Shown here: positions 48,486-57,997 of the stretch, one piece after another
Position numbering within the stretch: the stretch's first letter is position 1
How the letters are laid out: every line of letters begins with the position of its first letter
Source of the DNA: JAJEAO01 sp963667635
GTDB taxonomy: Bacteria > Acidobacteriota > Vicinamibacteria > Marinacidobacterales > Marinacidobacteraceae
Direction of reading: 5' to 3'
DNA length: 64,000 nucleotides
Assembly: GCA_965232015.1 (NCBI GenBank)
Contig: OZ246946.1
Span: forward strand, 2,418,001-2,482,000
Made by a program: the position numbers and the translations under genes
Notes under the pieces: model-generated
What the model saw: the letters and a program-made list of their open reading frames with translations, nothing else
Databases searched by the model: none
Told to the model about the DNA's origin: nothing

Positions 48486-49790
48486 TCATGAGCCCAGTTT
48501 GGCCAAGGCCTTCTGACACCGTCGGTCGTCCTGCCGGAGGAGCTCTGGCACTTCGCGACCCTCCGCCAAAGCTGCGAGTACCCTTCCATGAAGCATCGTG
48601 AACCGGGGTGGGACTGCTTCCCCAATCATCTGACGTACGCCGCTATGGCCCCACTTCTCCATCGCGTCTCCCCACTGAAAGGTGCTCGGAAACGTCTGAA
48701 GCCAACTACACTCGGCAGGGCTGAGAACCCGATTCTCCCACGGATGCAGCGTTCGGTCACTCCCGATGTGGCCGCTCGCGGTCGTTATGGTCGCGGCGGG
48801 TCGGGCGGGGTCCATACGCCGGTAGCTGGAGTTTCGGAAGCCATTGACCAGCCGCCAGGAGCCGTCAGCGTTCCGCACCGTCGGTCGAAGGATCGTGCTC
48901 TGGCAGTCCGGACACACGGCCTCGGTGGAGGCGATCCCCTTCGCATGGCATCGGCCACAGTAGTCCGTCTCCCATGCGCTGGCACCGCTGCCGGGTGGTA
49001 TCGCAGCCACCATCTCGTATCTGCGATCAAGCCACACCGGCACCCGGTGCATTGGGTGTTGCCTCGAATCCGCCGTTTCGGCGGACCGCGCATCAAGCGC
49101 CGGCAGGCCTGATTCGCGCAAAGCATCGTCAATGGTAACGAAGTCGGGTGCATCCGGACCGCCATGCGTGGGAGCCGGAAACGGTGTATATCCCGTGCGC
49201 CTGAGCGCAGACAACGCGTCCGAGTCTCTCCTCACTAGGGTCAGAAACGCCCGCGACCGATGCTGCGGAATCCCAAACTCGCAGAGATCGACGACCGCCG
49301 CATAGACATAGTAGTCAGACCCTAGTTGATCGCAAAGAATCCCGGCCGCGGAGCACGAAGTCCCGCCATATGGATCCCACACCCTTCGCCGCAGGAACCC
49401 GGGCACGTTCTCGATCACGACGAACAATGGTCGCAGCTCCCTGGCAACTTCAGCTATGGGCCATACGAGCAAGTTACGCCCATCCCGAGAGCCAGCGTCC
49501 GGGTCCTCCTCTTTACCCCGGTCTCCTCTGGCTGAGCTCATCCCTTGGCAAGGAGGACAGCCCGACACCAGCACGGGAGACTCCGATCCCTGAGCCTCTC
49601 GAAACGCATCAACAACGATGGGCCACGTTTTCCGAAGATCTCCAGGCACAGCGAGCGCCTCTGGATGATTCAACCGCGCGACGTCCAAGCGTCGCTCGAT
49701 CAGCTCTGAGATCACGTGAAACCGAAATCCAGCAGCCGCAAAACCCACATCCCCGGCGCCGCAGTTCGAGAACAGGCTAACGGCTTTCAC
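48486..49790 (-). CDS. C5-cytosine DNA methyltransferase with zinc-ribbon insertion
   Basis: The 434-residue product has the ordered C5-MTase motifs: I, VSLFSNCGAGDVGFAAAGF; IV with catalytic Cys, SGCPPCQGMSSARG; VI, FVVIENVPGF; VIII, PQHRSRAFLTLVRR; IX/X, SGVRQMIGEAVPPRFTMLHG. Between VIII and IX lies the target-recognition region, which carries CxxC-x14-CxxC (YCGRCHAKG, EAVCPDCQST), probably a zinc ribbon. It methylates cytosine in an unknown site. It overlaps the preceding GHKL ATPase gene by 14 bases, so the two work together. The transposase remnant begins just after its stop. Confidence 0.92.
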   Translation of the reverse strand: MKAVSLFSNCGAGDVGFAAAGFRFHVISELIERRLDVARLNHPEALAVPGDLRKTWPIVVDAFREAQGSESPVLVSGCPPCQGMSSARGDRGKEEDPDAGSRDGRNLLVWPIAEVARELRPLFVVIENVPGFLRRRVWDPYGGTSCSAAGILCDQLGSDYYVYAAVVDLCEFGIPQHRSRAFLTLVRRDSDALSALRRTGYTPFPAPTHGGPDAPDFVTIDDALRESGLPALDARSAETADSRQHPMHRVPVWLDRRYEMVAAIPPGSGASAWETDYCGRCHAKGIASTEAVCPDCQSTILRPTVRNADGSWRLVNGFRNSSYRRMDPARPAATITTASGHIGSDRTLHPWENRVLSPAECSWLQTFPSTFQWGDAMEKWGHSGVRQMIGEAVPPRFTMLHGRVLAALAEGREVPELLRQDDRRCQKALAKLGS

Positions 49791-51843
49791 GATGAGTCGA
49801 ACTCGGCATCAAGACATCCCTCTTTGCGCGCACACGATCTTCTGCCGCGAGGAACATCTCATTGGCTCGCACGGCGCGCCTCAGAAAATCCGTCCACGAA
49901 ATGCGCTCGATACGACCCTTGGTTCCTCGCCAGAGCTCGTAGGCCGCCTTCTTGTCTCGATCACCGATCCGTACCTCGTCCGAGACTACGTCGACCACCC
50001 ACCCCTTCGGGAAGTCCTGCGCGAGACGTGGGTTCGCGTCAAAGAACTCCTCGAATGCCTCCAGATAGTTGTGAAGTCGATCCCAGTCGGCGTTGCCGAA
50101 ACGGTGCCCAACCGCCTTGATCTCCACTATGTGTAGTCTGCGACTGAGATTCGCCAGCGTGAAGTCCGGTCGCCTCCCGGCGTGCCGGATAGAAAACACT
50201 ACTCTCTCACCGCGTCGTTGCTCGTAGGACGCTGCGAACCGTTCAGCGAACAACTTCAGACTTTGGTTCGCCGTGATTGGCGTCCATGTCGCGTCAATAA
50301 GCCAAGGAGCCTCCGCCACGATCCGCTGGAGAACACCCTCAGATCCACTCTCTCTGAGTACGTTCTCGAGCTTCCGAATCGCCCTAACACGCTCGTACGC
50401 GATCTGAGCGTACGAAGCCATCTCTGCGATTCGCGCCTTCGAGAAAAGATCCAGGAGCGAGTTCATCCCTCCCTTCTCCCCGTACATCTCCTGATTGAAG
50501 GCCTCAAAGGCGTCCATCAATGCCTTGTGGGGCGCGACGGCTAGGACAACCTGAGTCAGTCCATTCACATACTCCTGATCGCTGAGCTCGTCCTCAGCGG
50601 CAAAGCGGCCAATTTGTTTGCCAAGCTCCACGGCTGTAGATACGATGTCGTCGTCGGCAAAACACTGTTTGGCCTCCGCTTCCAGTCCAGACACTTCCAG
50701 AAAGAGACGCTCAACTCGCTTCCGCCGAGGCTTGCGGGATGCCGCTGCGATCTTCCTGATCCTATCGGCACCCCACTCTCGAAACGCCCGCCCGTAATCG
50801 GACTCCCACAGAATGTCCTGTCGGTTCGTGTTGATGAGGTCATCCCCCTCATCCTCGTCAAGCCACTCGGCGTGGATTTCACCTACGAGGTACGAGCGAA
50901 CTGTAAACTCGCCGGTGAATCCAGCCGACTGTCCGAACGCCCGAGTTGTGGCCACGATCTTCCCGCGCGCGTAAACGCGGACCCCAGCCATTTCCTCGTT
51001 CCTATAGGCTTCCTTCGCGAGTCCCATCCAGCCCGACACCGGTAGGTAGTGTTCTTGGTCCGGGAGCGGGACCGGGCTCTCTGATACATTGACCCGCGTG
51101 TTCTTCATCAGTGGGATATCGAGAGCTCCGATCGTGAATGGTGGGTTCTCGCGGGGGTTCCGTGTGTCGTGGACACAGACTCCAAAGTCGCTCCCGCGCA
51201 GTCCGAAGCGTCGCGCCATCTGCCGATGGAATACCTGCTGATTCGGAACCCTCTTCGGCAGGAAATCGAGTAGACGAATAGTGGTCCCCGACACGCTTTG
51301 GTATTTCCCGTCGCGATCGCCTACTTCCATCGAGACCGGTGTGACTTCATCCGCTACGATCTTATCGTAGGGCATGATGAAGTGGGAAACAGCGTAACCT
51401 CTATCCGTCTCGTCGCCGCCGGCTGAGATGATCTCGATGCGCTTGCAGATACCGAAAGGGGCAAGCTTTCCGATTCCCTTCCGTCCCATCACTCGGCGTC
51501 GCTTATGCCGAGAACACTTGCCTTGAGTCGGATCGCTCCGGCGATCCCTCCCCACCCGCAAGAAATGGGTGTTGGCCTCTTCGGGAGTCATTCCGTGCCC
51601 GTCGTCCACGACCTCGATAGTGTGATCGTAATCCTCCACCTCTCCCGTCGCACGGTTCTTGTGTGCCAGAAGGGTCGAGAGTGGCAGGCGAACCACGACG
51701 TTCTCCGCGTCCGCGTCATATGCGTTCGCGACGAGCTCGGCGACCACCGCGCTCACACGATCGTATAGGCGCACCCCCAGCTTATCCACCGTCATGCGTG
51801 AAATCTGCATGACGTAGCGGTCGGAGTCCGTGCGATCGATCAT
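49777..51843 (-). CDS. MORC/MutL-like GHKL ATPase fused to PD-(D/E)XK nuclease
   Basis: The 688-residue product starts with a GHKL ATPase domain: helix with Asn and Asp in AVVAELVANAYDADAENV, G1 box EVVDDGHGMTPEEA, G2 box GRKGIGKLAPFG and VSGTTIRLLDF. A long middle part follows with an S5-like and a helical region. The C-terminus has a nuclease core, RRPDFTLAN ... LHIVEIKAVG, with Asp560, Glu574 and Lys576. Prokaryotic MORC/MutL-type ATPases linked to restriction-modification genes are known, and the overlapping C5 methylase gene fits this: the ATPase-nuclease would be the DNA-cutting or translocating partner. ATG 51843 is chosen because homology starts at once. Confidence 0.85.
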   Translation of the reverse strand: MIDRTDSDRYVMQISRMTVDKLGVRLYDRVSAVVAELVANAYDADAENVVVRLPLSTLLAHKNRATGEVEDYDHTIEVVDDGHGMTPEEANTHFLRVGRDRRSDPTQGKCSRHKRRRVMGRKGIGKLAPFGICKRIEIISAGGDETDRGYAVSHFIMPYDKIVADEVTPVSMEVGDRDGKYQSVSGTTIRLLDFLPKRVPNQQVFHRQMARRFGLRGSDFGVCVHDTRNPRENPPFTIGALDIPLMKNTRVNVSESPVPLPDQEHYLPVSGWMGLAKEAYRNEEMAGVRVYARGKIVATTRAFGQSAGFTGEFTVRSYLVGEIHAEWLDEDEGDDLINTNRQDILWESDYGRAFREWGADRIRKIAAASRKPRRKRVERLFLEVSGLEAEAKQCFADDDIVSTAVELGKQIGRFAAEDELSDQEYVNGLTQVVLAVAPHKALMDAFEAFNQEMYGEKGGMNSLLDLFSKARIAEMASYAQIAYERVRAIRKLENVLRESGSEGVLQRIVAEAPWLIDATWTPITANQSLKLFAERFAASYEQRRGERVVFSIRHAGRRPDFTLANLSRRLHIVEIKAVGHRFGNADWDRLHNYLEAFEEFFDANPRLAQDFPKGWVVDVVSDEVRIGDRDKKAAYELWRGTKGRIERISWTDFLRRAVRANEMFLAAEDRVRAKRDVLMPSSTHRESR

Positions 51844-51976
51844 TCGTGGATTCTGCCGGAGTGGGTCAAACGGCCGCGGTCCACGCGAGCCAATCGCCAC
51901 CGAGAGAGAATGTAGCGCACTTCGGGAAGGCGCGCTGACTCCGCCAAGACAACGACGACGCGGGGGCCGGTGGCGG
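51844..51976. other. Right junction of the lower-GC island
   Basis: These 133 bases separate the island from the ankyrin operon; high GC resumes near 51950. The promoter of the ATPase-methylase pair should lie here, but I see no clear boxes and no direct repeat matching the left junction. Confidence 0.35.
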
Positions 51977-53986
51977 TTAGCGCGAACCCGGCTTGCCGGG
52001 ATCGGACGGCTCCGACTCCGCATCGGTCGCGGTGGGCGCCCACGGGTCGCCTTCGCCCGCGGCGGGGCAGAAGTCGCCGGTATCGAGGAAGTGGGTGTGG
52101 AGGCACTCGAGCGTCGAGCCGAGGCTCGTCAACAACTCGACCGTCTCCGGGTACGGGACCCGGGTGAAGAACCCGGCCCGGCCCCCGCGCGCCATGTCGG
52201 CGGTGGACTGTCCGAGACGGGTGATCGCGGTGACGTCCCCTCCCCGGGACACCAGGTACTCGATGAGTTCGTTGTCCCCCCGGGAAGCCGCGTAGTGCAT
52301 CGGCGTGTAGAGCCACGAGTCGCGCTGGTTCACGTCCTCGCCCAGTTCCTCGATCAGGTACTTCACCGCGGGGAGGAACTGGTCGGGGCGATTCCGAACA
52401 CTGAACGCGCCCAGTCCCAGATACCCGCCCCCCGCCGCCGCATGGATCGGCCAGGCATTCGGCGCCCCTTCGGGGATCCACGGCAGCGCGGAGTCCTCCT
52501 GCTGGCGACCATCCTGCTGCCGGCGCTCCCGCATCCCGACTTCGGGCCAGCGGGTGGGGATGTTGGGATCGGCTCCGTGCGCGACGAGCAGCCGCATCGC
52601 TTCGAGATCCTGGGCGAAGGCGGCCCGCCAGAACGGCGTCGCCCCGGTGAGGTCCACCCCCAGCTTGGTGAGGCCGTATTCCCAATACCAGAGGTGCGAG
52701 TTCAGGCGGGGGTCGGGATCGGCCCCGGCTTCGAGGAGCGCCCGGAGCACCTCCATGTGATCGGCTTCCTGCAGATCCTGCGCGCGAGGCTGGGGGTAGT
52801 TCGACTTGGGCGCCCACTGGGTCTGGAGGACGGCGAAGAGCGGGGTGGCGCCGTCGGTCGAAGCGGCCAGATCGGGGTCGGCGCCGCGCTCGATGAGGCG
52901 GAGCGCCAGGTCGAACTGCCCGTTCAGCGTCGCCATCAGGAGCGGGCTGGTGCCGTCGGCGCTCACCTGATCCAGGTCCGCGCCACCGTCGAGGAGGGCG
53001 GTCGCGGCCTCGATGTGGCCCTCGCGGGCGGCGTGCAGCAGCGCGGTCATGCCGCCGGTCCGGCCGACGAGGACCTCCCGGTAGGGCGGGCGCACGACGT
53101 CCGGCCCACCCGGATAATCGGGGCGCACGCGGGCGAGCGAATGCGGGCTCACCTCACCGACGTCGTAGCCCGAGCGGAGGAACTCCCGCTGCGCGAGGAC
53201 GGCGGCCTGCCGCTCGGCCGGACCGGGCTCGTCCGGCCATTCGGCGTCCGGGTCCACCCGGGGCCCGAACGGCCCCGGCCGTTCCGGCGGCGCGCCGATC
53301 GCGTCGCGGAAGCGGCGGTTGGCTTCCAGGTCCAGCGCCAGTGCGGGGAGCACGTCCACCTCGGCGGTTGCGATCGCCGGGTCGGCGCCCGCGGCGAGGA
53401 GAGCGGTCACCGAGGCGCTCCGGTTCGCGGCCGCCGCGAAGATCAGGGGCGTCTGTCCCGACGACCGCTCCCGCGCGTTCGGGCCGGCGCCGTGGTCGAG
53501 CAGCGCGACCACGGCCGATCGGCCGGCGATGGCGCCGGCGGCGAGATGGAGCGCCGTCACGCCGCTGTTCGTCGTCACCGCGTTCGGATTCGCTCCGGCT
53601 TCGAGGAGGCGAAGGACCATGCCGCCGTGGCCACTCCGCGCCGCCACCTGGAGCGGCGTATAGCCACCGATGCGCGTAGCGGCTTCGACCGCCGCGCCAG
53701 CCGCGATCAGCGCCTCGGCCACCGCCTCATGCCCGCCCTCGGCGGCAAGGTGGAGCGCGGTCAGCCCATCTCCCCGCGCCGCGTTCCGGTCCGCTCCCTC
53801 CCGGAGGAGGGTGCGGACGATTTCGACCTGCCCGCCGCGGGCGGCCGCGAGCAGCTTCTCCTCCGCCCCACTCGGCCCACGCTGCGCCACCGAGGTCGCG
53901 GCCGGCCCACGCTGCGCCGCCGAGGTCGCGGGGAGGGCCGCGGCGAGGAGGATCGCGACCGAAAGGGACACCGGAGCGCCTCTCAT
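51977..53986 (-). CDS. Secreted ankyrin-repeat protein
   Basis: The 669-residue product has a signal peptide (LSVAILLAAALPATSA), a short duplicated stretch (AAQRGP and VAQRGP, from a 27-bp DNA duplication near 53880-53935) and about ten ankyrin repeats, for example DGLTALHLAAEGGHEAVAEALIAAGA and GMTALLHAAREGHIEAATALLDGGADL. It ends with a Cys-containing tail (LECLHTHFLDTGDFCPAAGEG). Its start overlaps the stop of the DUF1552 gene by four bases. Such ankyrin genes are often found with DUF1552/DUF1592 pairs in environmental bacteria; a scaffold for the periplasmic complex is a reasonable guess. Confidence 0.85.
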   Translation of the reverse strand: MRGAPVSLSVAILLAAALPATSAAQRGPAATSVAQRGPSGAEEKLLAAARGGQVEIVRTLLREGADRNAARGDGLTALHLAAEGGHEAVAEALIAAGAAVEAATRIGGYTPLQVAARSGHGGMVLRLLEAGANPNAVTTNSGVTALHLAAGAIAGRSAVVALLDHGAGPNARERSSGQTPLIFAAAANRSASVTALLAAGADPAIATAEVDVLPALALDLEANRRFRDAIGAPPERPGPFGPRVDPDAEWPDEPGPAERQAAVLAQREFLRSGYDVGEVSPHSLARVRPDYPGGPDVVRPPYREVLVGRTGGMTALLHAAREGHIEAATALLDGGADLDQVSADGTSPLLMATLNGQFDLALRLIERGADPDLAASTDGATPLFAVLQTQWAPKSNYPQPRAQDLQEADHMEVLRALLEAGADPDPRLNSHLWYWEYGLTKLGVDLTGATPFWRAAFAQDLEAMRLLVAHGADPNIPTRWPEVGMRERRQQDGRQQEDSALPWIPEGAPNAWPIHAAAGGGYLGLGAFSVRNRPDQFLPAVKYLIEELGEDVNQRDSWLYTPMHYAASRGDNELIEYLVSRGGDVTAITRLGQSTADMARGGRAGFFTRVPYPETVELLTSLGSTLECLHTHFLDTGDFCPAAGEGDPWAPTATDAESEPSDPGKPGSR

Positions 53987-55410
53987 GCCGAAGCGCTCCC
54001 GGCCGTGTCGGTCTCGACCGGGAAGTCGAGCGGGAACACCCCGTCGCTGTCGCCGAACGTGGACATCTCGGGGTGTCCGATCTTCCGCATCAGGCTCACG
54101 AAGGCGTTCGCCATCGGCGTCCCGTCAGGGGCCCGCAGGTGGAGGCCGCCGGAGAGAGCGCCGTTCGCCCGGCCCAGGATGAGCAGCGGCGCGCGTCGGT
54201 GGTTGTGGAGGTTCCCGTCCGCCATCGCCGAGCCCCACACGATCGCCGTCCTGTCGAGGAGCGAGGTCCCGCCGTCCACGGTGTCGCGCATCTTCTCGAG
54301 GAAGTAGGCGAGCTGACCGAGCCGGTAGGTGTTGATCCGGTTGAAGTCGAGGATGTCCTCGGGGACGTTGCCGTGGTGCGAAGCCCCGTGGACGGACTTC
54401 GTCGTCCCGCTCTCGGGGAACGTCCGGTTCGACTGGTCGAACCCGGTCTTGAAGGTGATGACGCGGGTGAGATCCGTCTGCAGCGCGAGCAACTGCAGGT
54501 CGAACATCAACTGCATGTGCTCCACGAAGGAATCCGGAACACCGGAGGGGGCCTCCGGCATCGCCCGCTCCTCCCCACTCGTGTTGCGGGTCTCGACGAG
54601 CTGGATCCTCCGCTCGATCTCGCGGATGTGCTCGACGTACTCGTCGAGCGCCACGCGGTCCGCCGCGCCCAGAGTCCTCCGGAGCCGGGTGACCTCCGTC
54701 GCGATCCAGTCGATCATGCTGCGGTCGGTGCGACGTCGCGCCGCCCGGTCTTCGGCCGAGTCCCCGGCGCCGAACAACCGCTCGAATACGACCCGCGGCT
54801 CGCGGATCGCGGGCAGCGGCTGGTTGGGCGAAGCCCACGCGAGCGAGGTCGTGTAGGCGCAGTGGTAGTTGTAGGCGCAGCCGCCGCCGCGATCAATGCC
54901 CTCGATGCACAGCTCGAGCGACGGGAGCACCGTTTCCCGGCCGAACCGCTGCGCGTGCAACTGGTCGAACGAGGTGCCGATGAAGAGGTCGGACCCCTGG
55001 GTCTGCCGGGGCCGGGCCTGGGTCAGGAACACCGCGGTCGTTCGGTCGTGGTCGCCGCCGATCTCCTCCGCCCGGGACGGTTCCGCCGATCGGCAGTCCG
55101 TGTTGCTGACGATCGTCATGTACTCCCGGAACGGCTCCAGCGGTTTGAGCTGGCTGTCCGCGACCAGTTCGAAGCCGCGTCCGACCGACGCCGGCGCGAA
55201 CAGGTGGCGGCCGTCGCCCCAGTCACTCGAACCGGCCACGCCCATGGACTCCTCGATGCAGACGAGCCGGGTGAATCCCGCGGCCTTCCCCGGTTCGGCC
55301 CACGCCCGGCCGGCGGGGACCATCGCGTCGAGGAAGGGCAGCGCCACGGCGGCGCCGGTCCCGCGGAGGAACGTGCGGCGCGAGAGGTGTGCGCCAGTCA
55401 GTATGTTCAT
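53983..55410 (-). CDS. DUF1552 protein, Tat-exported
   Basis: About 475 residues from ATG 55410. A twin-arginine signal (SRRTFLRGTGAAVALPFLDA) shows export in folded form, usual for DUF1552. Landmarks are NTDCRSAEPSRAEEIGGDHDRTTAVFLTQARPRQTQGSDLF (in part), IREPRVVFERLFG, SVHGASHHGN and WGSAMADGNLHNHRRAPLLILG, a distant resemblance to alkaline-phosphatase-like/sulfatase DUF1501 proteins. The function is unknown; it always sits beside a planctomycete-cytochrome-type protein. ATGA overlaps on both sides (53983-53986 and 55407-55410) make a three-gene, tightly coupled operon. Confidence 0.9.
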   Translation of the reverse strand: MNILTGAHLSRRTFLRGTGAAVALPFLDAMVPAGRAWAEPGKAAGFTRLVCIEESMGVAGSSDWGDGRHLFAPASVGRGFELVADSQLKPLEPFREYMTIVSNTDCRSAEPSRAEEIGGDHDRTTAVFLTQARPRQTQGSDLFIGTSFDQLHAQRFGRETVLPSLELCIEGIDRGGGCAYNYHCAYTTSLAWASPNQPLPAIREPRVVFERLFGAGDSAEDRAARRRTDRSMIDWIATEVTRLRRTLGAADRVALDEYVEHIREIERRIQLVETRNTSGEERAMPEAPSGVPDSFVEHMQLMFDLQLLALQTDLTRVITFKTGFDQSNRTFPESGTTKSVHGASHHGNVPEDILDFNRINTYRLGQLAYFLEKMRDTVDGGTSLLDRTAIVWGSAMADGNLHNHRRAPLLILGRANGALSGGLHLRAPDGTPMANAFVSLMRKIGHPEMSTFGDSDGVFPLDFPVETDTAGSASA

Positions 55411-57881
55411 GAGCCGTCTCCGCTTCTCGTCCCGGTTTCTGTGGGTTCGTGCTCGTCCGCGGCCGACGCGGGACGCGCCAACCGGAACGGATCGCTGTTC
55501 ACGACCCCGAGGATGAACGAGGACATTCGATAGTCGTCCGCCTCTGCCGCGCGCGCGATGGCCCGGACCCCCGGCCCGTCGAAGTACTCGGCGCGCCGGC
55601 CGATCGCGTAGGCGAGCAGGTGCTCGGTGAAGTTCCGGACCAGCGGGATCTCTCGCTTCATGAGGAGGGCGACGAGCTCGGCCGGCGTGCTCACGTCGCT
55701 CCCGTCGTAATAGGTCCCCCGCGTGTCGAGCGCGACGCCGTTCTCGCGGACCCGCACCCGCCCCGTCACGTCGTAGCTGTCGAGCGCGAGTCCGATGGGA
55801 TCCATGAACCGGTGGCACGAGCGGCACGCCGGATTCGCCCGATGCATCTCGAGCCGTTCGCGGGTCGTGAGCAGCCGCCCACCACGGGCCAGATCGGTGT
55901 CGTCGAACGCGGGCGTATTCGGCGGCGGGGGTGGCGGCGGGGTGCCCATCAACACCTCCATCACCCACTTTCCGCGCAGGACCGGCGAAGTGCGCGCCGA
56001 CATGGACGTGAGCAGCAGCACGCTTCCGTGCCCCAGCACCCCGCGCCGGCTGTCGTCCGGGTAACGCACCCGCCGGAACTCCGGACCGGAGACCCCGGGT
56101 ATCCCGTAGTGCGCCGCGAGCCGCTCGTTCAGGAACGTGTAGTCCGCGGTGAAGAGTTCGAGCAGGCTTCGATCCTCACGCACGAGGTGGTCGAAGAGCA
56201 ACTGCGTCTCGCGCACCAGATCCTCGCGGAGCTGGCCGGTGAAGTCCGGGTAGAGATAGGGCTCGGGCTGGTTGTCTTCCGCGTCCTGAAGCCGGAGCCA
56301 CTGCGCGGCGAAGCGGGTGGAGAGCGCCTCGGCCCGCGGGTCCGCCAGCATCCGCCGAACCTGCGACTCGAGGACCGCCGGATCCGAGAGTCGTCCCTCG
56401 GAGGCCAGCGTCACCAGCTCCGCATCCGGGCCCGCCGCCCACAGGAAGAACGAGAGCCGTGACGCGAGGTCCACGTCCGCGATCCGGTAGCTCTCGCCGG
56501 GAGAGGCTTCCGGCGGCGCCCGCTCGAGACGGAACACGAAGGACGGGCTGGCGAGGATCGCCTGGAGCGCGGTCCGAACCCCGATCTCGAATCCCTCCTC
56601 CGCGGCGGCGCCGTCGTAGAAGGCCATCGGCCCGGCCAGATCGTCCTGCGTAACCGGACGTCGGTACGCCTCGCGAGCGATCCGCTCGACGATGGCCTCG
56701 GCGCAGGCGCGAGACGCGTCGGGAGCGTCGGCCCCCGTCGCCCCGCCACGCTCCGGATGGCAGTGGAAGATCTTCCGGCGGCTCGCCGTCTCCGAGACCC
56801 CCTCCCGGCGGCGCGGTCCGGTGACCATCAGCTCGCTCAGGTGCGGCAGCGCGGTGATTCCGTAGTTCGCCCACGCCTGGGAGTCCTCTCCGCCGACGAA
56901 GGACCAGCCGGGTGTCTTCAGGCGGTCCTCGTACGGCCCCTCGATCGTGCGCACGAAGGCCGCCGCGACCTGACGCTGGCCCGCCCGGACGAAGATCGGC
57001 TCGGTGCGGATCGGCGTCGTCGCACGACCCCCGTGTTCGAGGCCGAGAAGAGCGACCCCCTCCCCCTCGATGGAGACGTCCACATCCTGGAAGCCCGTCC
57101 CCTGGCCGAAGAGGGTCTCGATCGAGATCACGTACTCGCCGTCCGCCGGGAAGTCGTGGGTGACGACCATCCCGCCGCGGGTCCCGTACGGCGTCCCCTC
57201 GATGTGATCCCAGGCGTGCTGCGAGACAGCGATCGGATTCGTGTAGCGGGCCGTCGTCGAGACCGCGTCGGCGTTGCCGACCGCGATCCGGCTCACTTCG
57301 GTGGCGGCCCGCAGATAGGCCTCGACCAGCGTCGTCGAAAGCCCCTGCGCGTCCGACATGTTGTCGAAGGCGCCGAGATAGGTGTCCGCCGGCAACCAGC
57401 GGCCGGCCTCGACGTCGAGGTCGAGGAGGTCGCGGATCACCCGCTCGTACTCCGCCCGATTCAGCCGCTGGAAGCGCCGTGAACCGGGGTCGCGGGCGTC
57501 GGCGGCCGCGCGGTCCACTCCCGTCTCGAGCGCCTCCACGAGGGCGAGGAGGGTGTCGGGCGGCGGGCGGCGCTGGCCGGGCGGCGGCATCATCCCGGCG
57601 CGCAGCTTCCGGATCATCTTCTCGGCGGATTCCGCCCGCTCGTGGACCGCGGCCACATCGAAGGCCGCCAGATTGAGCGTGCCGCTCCGGATTCGGTCGT
57701 TGTGGCAGCGGACGCAGTAGCCCTGGACCACGCCGGTGAGTTCCGCCGGCCCGGGAGCGACGGAAACGGGACGCTCCGATCGGGGCGCCTCACTCGCGGG
57801 CGGAGACGCAACGCGCCCCGGGGGCTGCCCCACCAGGGCGAACCACAATCCGAGGACCGCGCCCACGCTCAGGGCGTTCAT
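55407..57881 (-). CDS. Planctomycete-type cytochrome, DUF1587/1592/1588/1585 multidomain protein
   Basis: The 824-residue product has a signal peptide, a first haem site CVRCHND at the N-terminus, DUF1587 (FQRLNRAEYERVIRDLLDLDVE), DUF1595 (IVERIAREAYRRPVTQDDLAG), DUF1592 (SFVFRLERAP ... YRIADVDLASRLSFFLWAAGPD and ADYTFLNERLAAHYGIPGVSG), DUF1588 (RRGVLGHGSVLLLTSMSARTSPVLRGKWV with a second haem site CRSCHRFMDPIG) and DUF1585 (NFTEHLLAYAIGRRAEY). The family is thought to serve extracellular electron transfer or polysaccharide breakdown but is not characterised. First gene of the ankyrin/DUF1552 operon. Confidence 0.92.
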   Translation of the reverse strand: MNALSVGAVLGLWFALVGQPPGRVASPPASEAPRSERPVSVAPGPAELTGVVQGYCVRCHNDRIRSGTLNLAAFDVAAVHERAESAEKMIRKLRAGMMPPPGQRRPPPDTLLALVEALETGVDRAAADARDPGSRRFQRLNRAEYERVIRDLLDLDVEAGRWLPADTYLGAFDNMSDAQGLSTTLVEAYLRAATEVSRIAVGNADAVSTTARYTNPIAVSQHAWDHIEGTPYGTRGGMVVTHDFPADGEYVISIETLFGQGTGFQDVDVSIEGEGVALLGLEHGGRATTPIRTEPIFVRAGQRQVAAAFVRTIEGPYEDRLKTPGWSFVGGEDSQAWANYGITALPHLSELMVTGPRRREGVSETASRRKIFHCHPERGGATGADAPDASRACAEAIVERIAREAYRRPVTQDDLAGPMAFYDGAAAEEGFEIGVRTALQAILASPSFVFRLERAPPEASPGESYRIADVDLASRLSFFLWAAGPDAELVTLASEGRLSDPAVLESQVRRMLADPRAEALSTRFAAQWLRLQDAEDNQPEPYLYPDFTGQLREDLVRETQLLFDHLVREDRSLLELFTADYTFLNERLAAHYGIPGVSGPEFRRVRYPDDSRRGVLGHGSVLLLTSMSARTSPVLRGKWVMEVLMGTPPPPPPPNTPAFDDTDLARGGRLLTTRERLEMHRANPACRSCHRFMDPIGLALDSYDVTGRVRVRENGVALDTRGTYYDGSDVSTPAELVALLMKREIPLVRNFTEHLLAYAIGRRAEYFDGPGVRAIARAAEADDYRMSSFILGVVNSDPFRLARPASAADEHEPTETGTRSGDGS

Positions 57882-57997
57882 GCGCCCGACCCTCGCGAAA
57901 CGGGGAAGGGAATCAGAAACAGCGGCAAGGTGAGGCCCTCAGCAGGCGGCGTGACCTCCGATCCTGAACGTCACGCACCGGCAAAGATAAACCATGC

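Noticed and set aside
44581..51976. Integrase or attachment repeats bounding the lower-GC island.
   Set aside because: No recombinase gene, tRNA-linked duplication or direct repeat at the two junctions could be found by eye.
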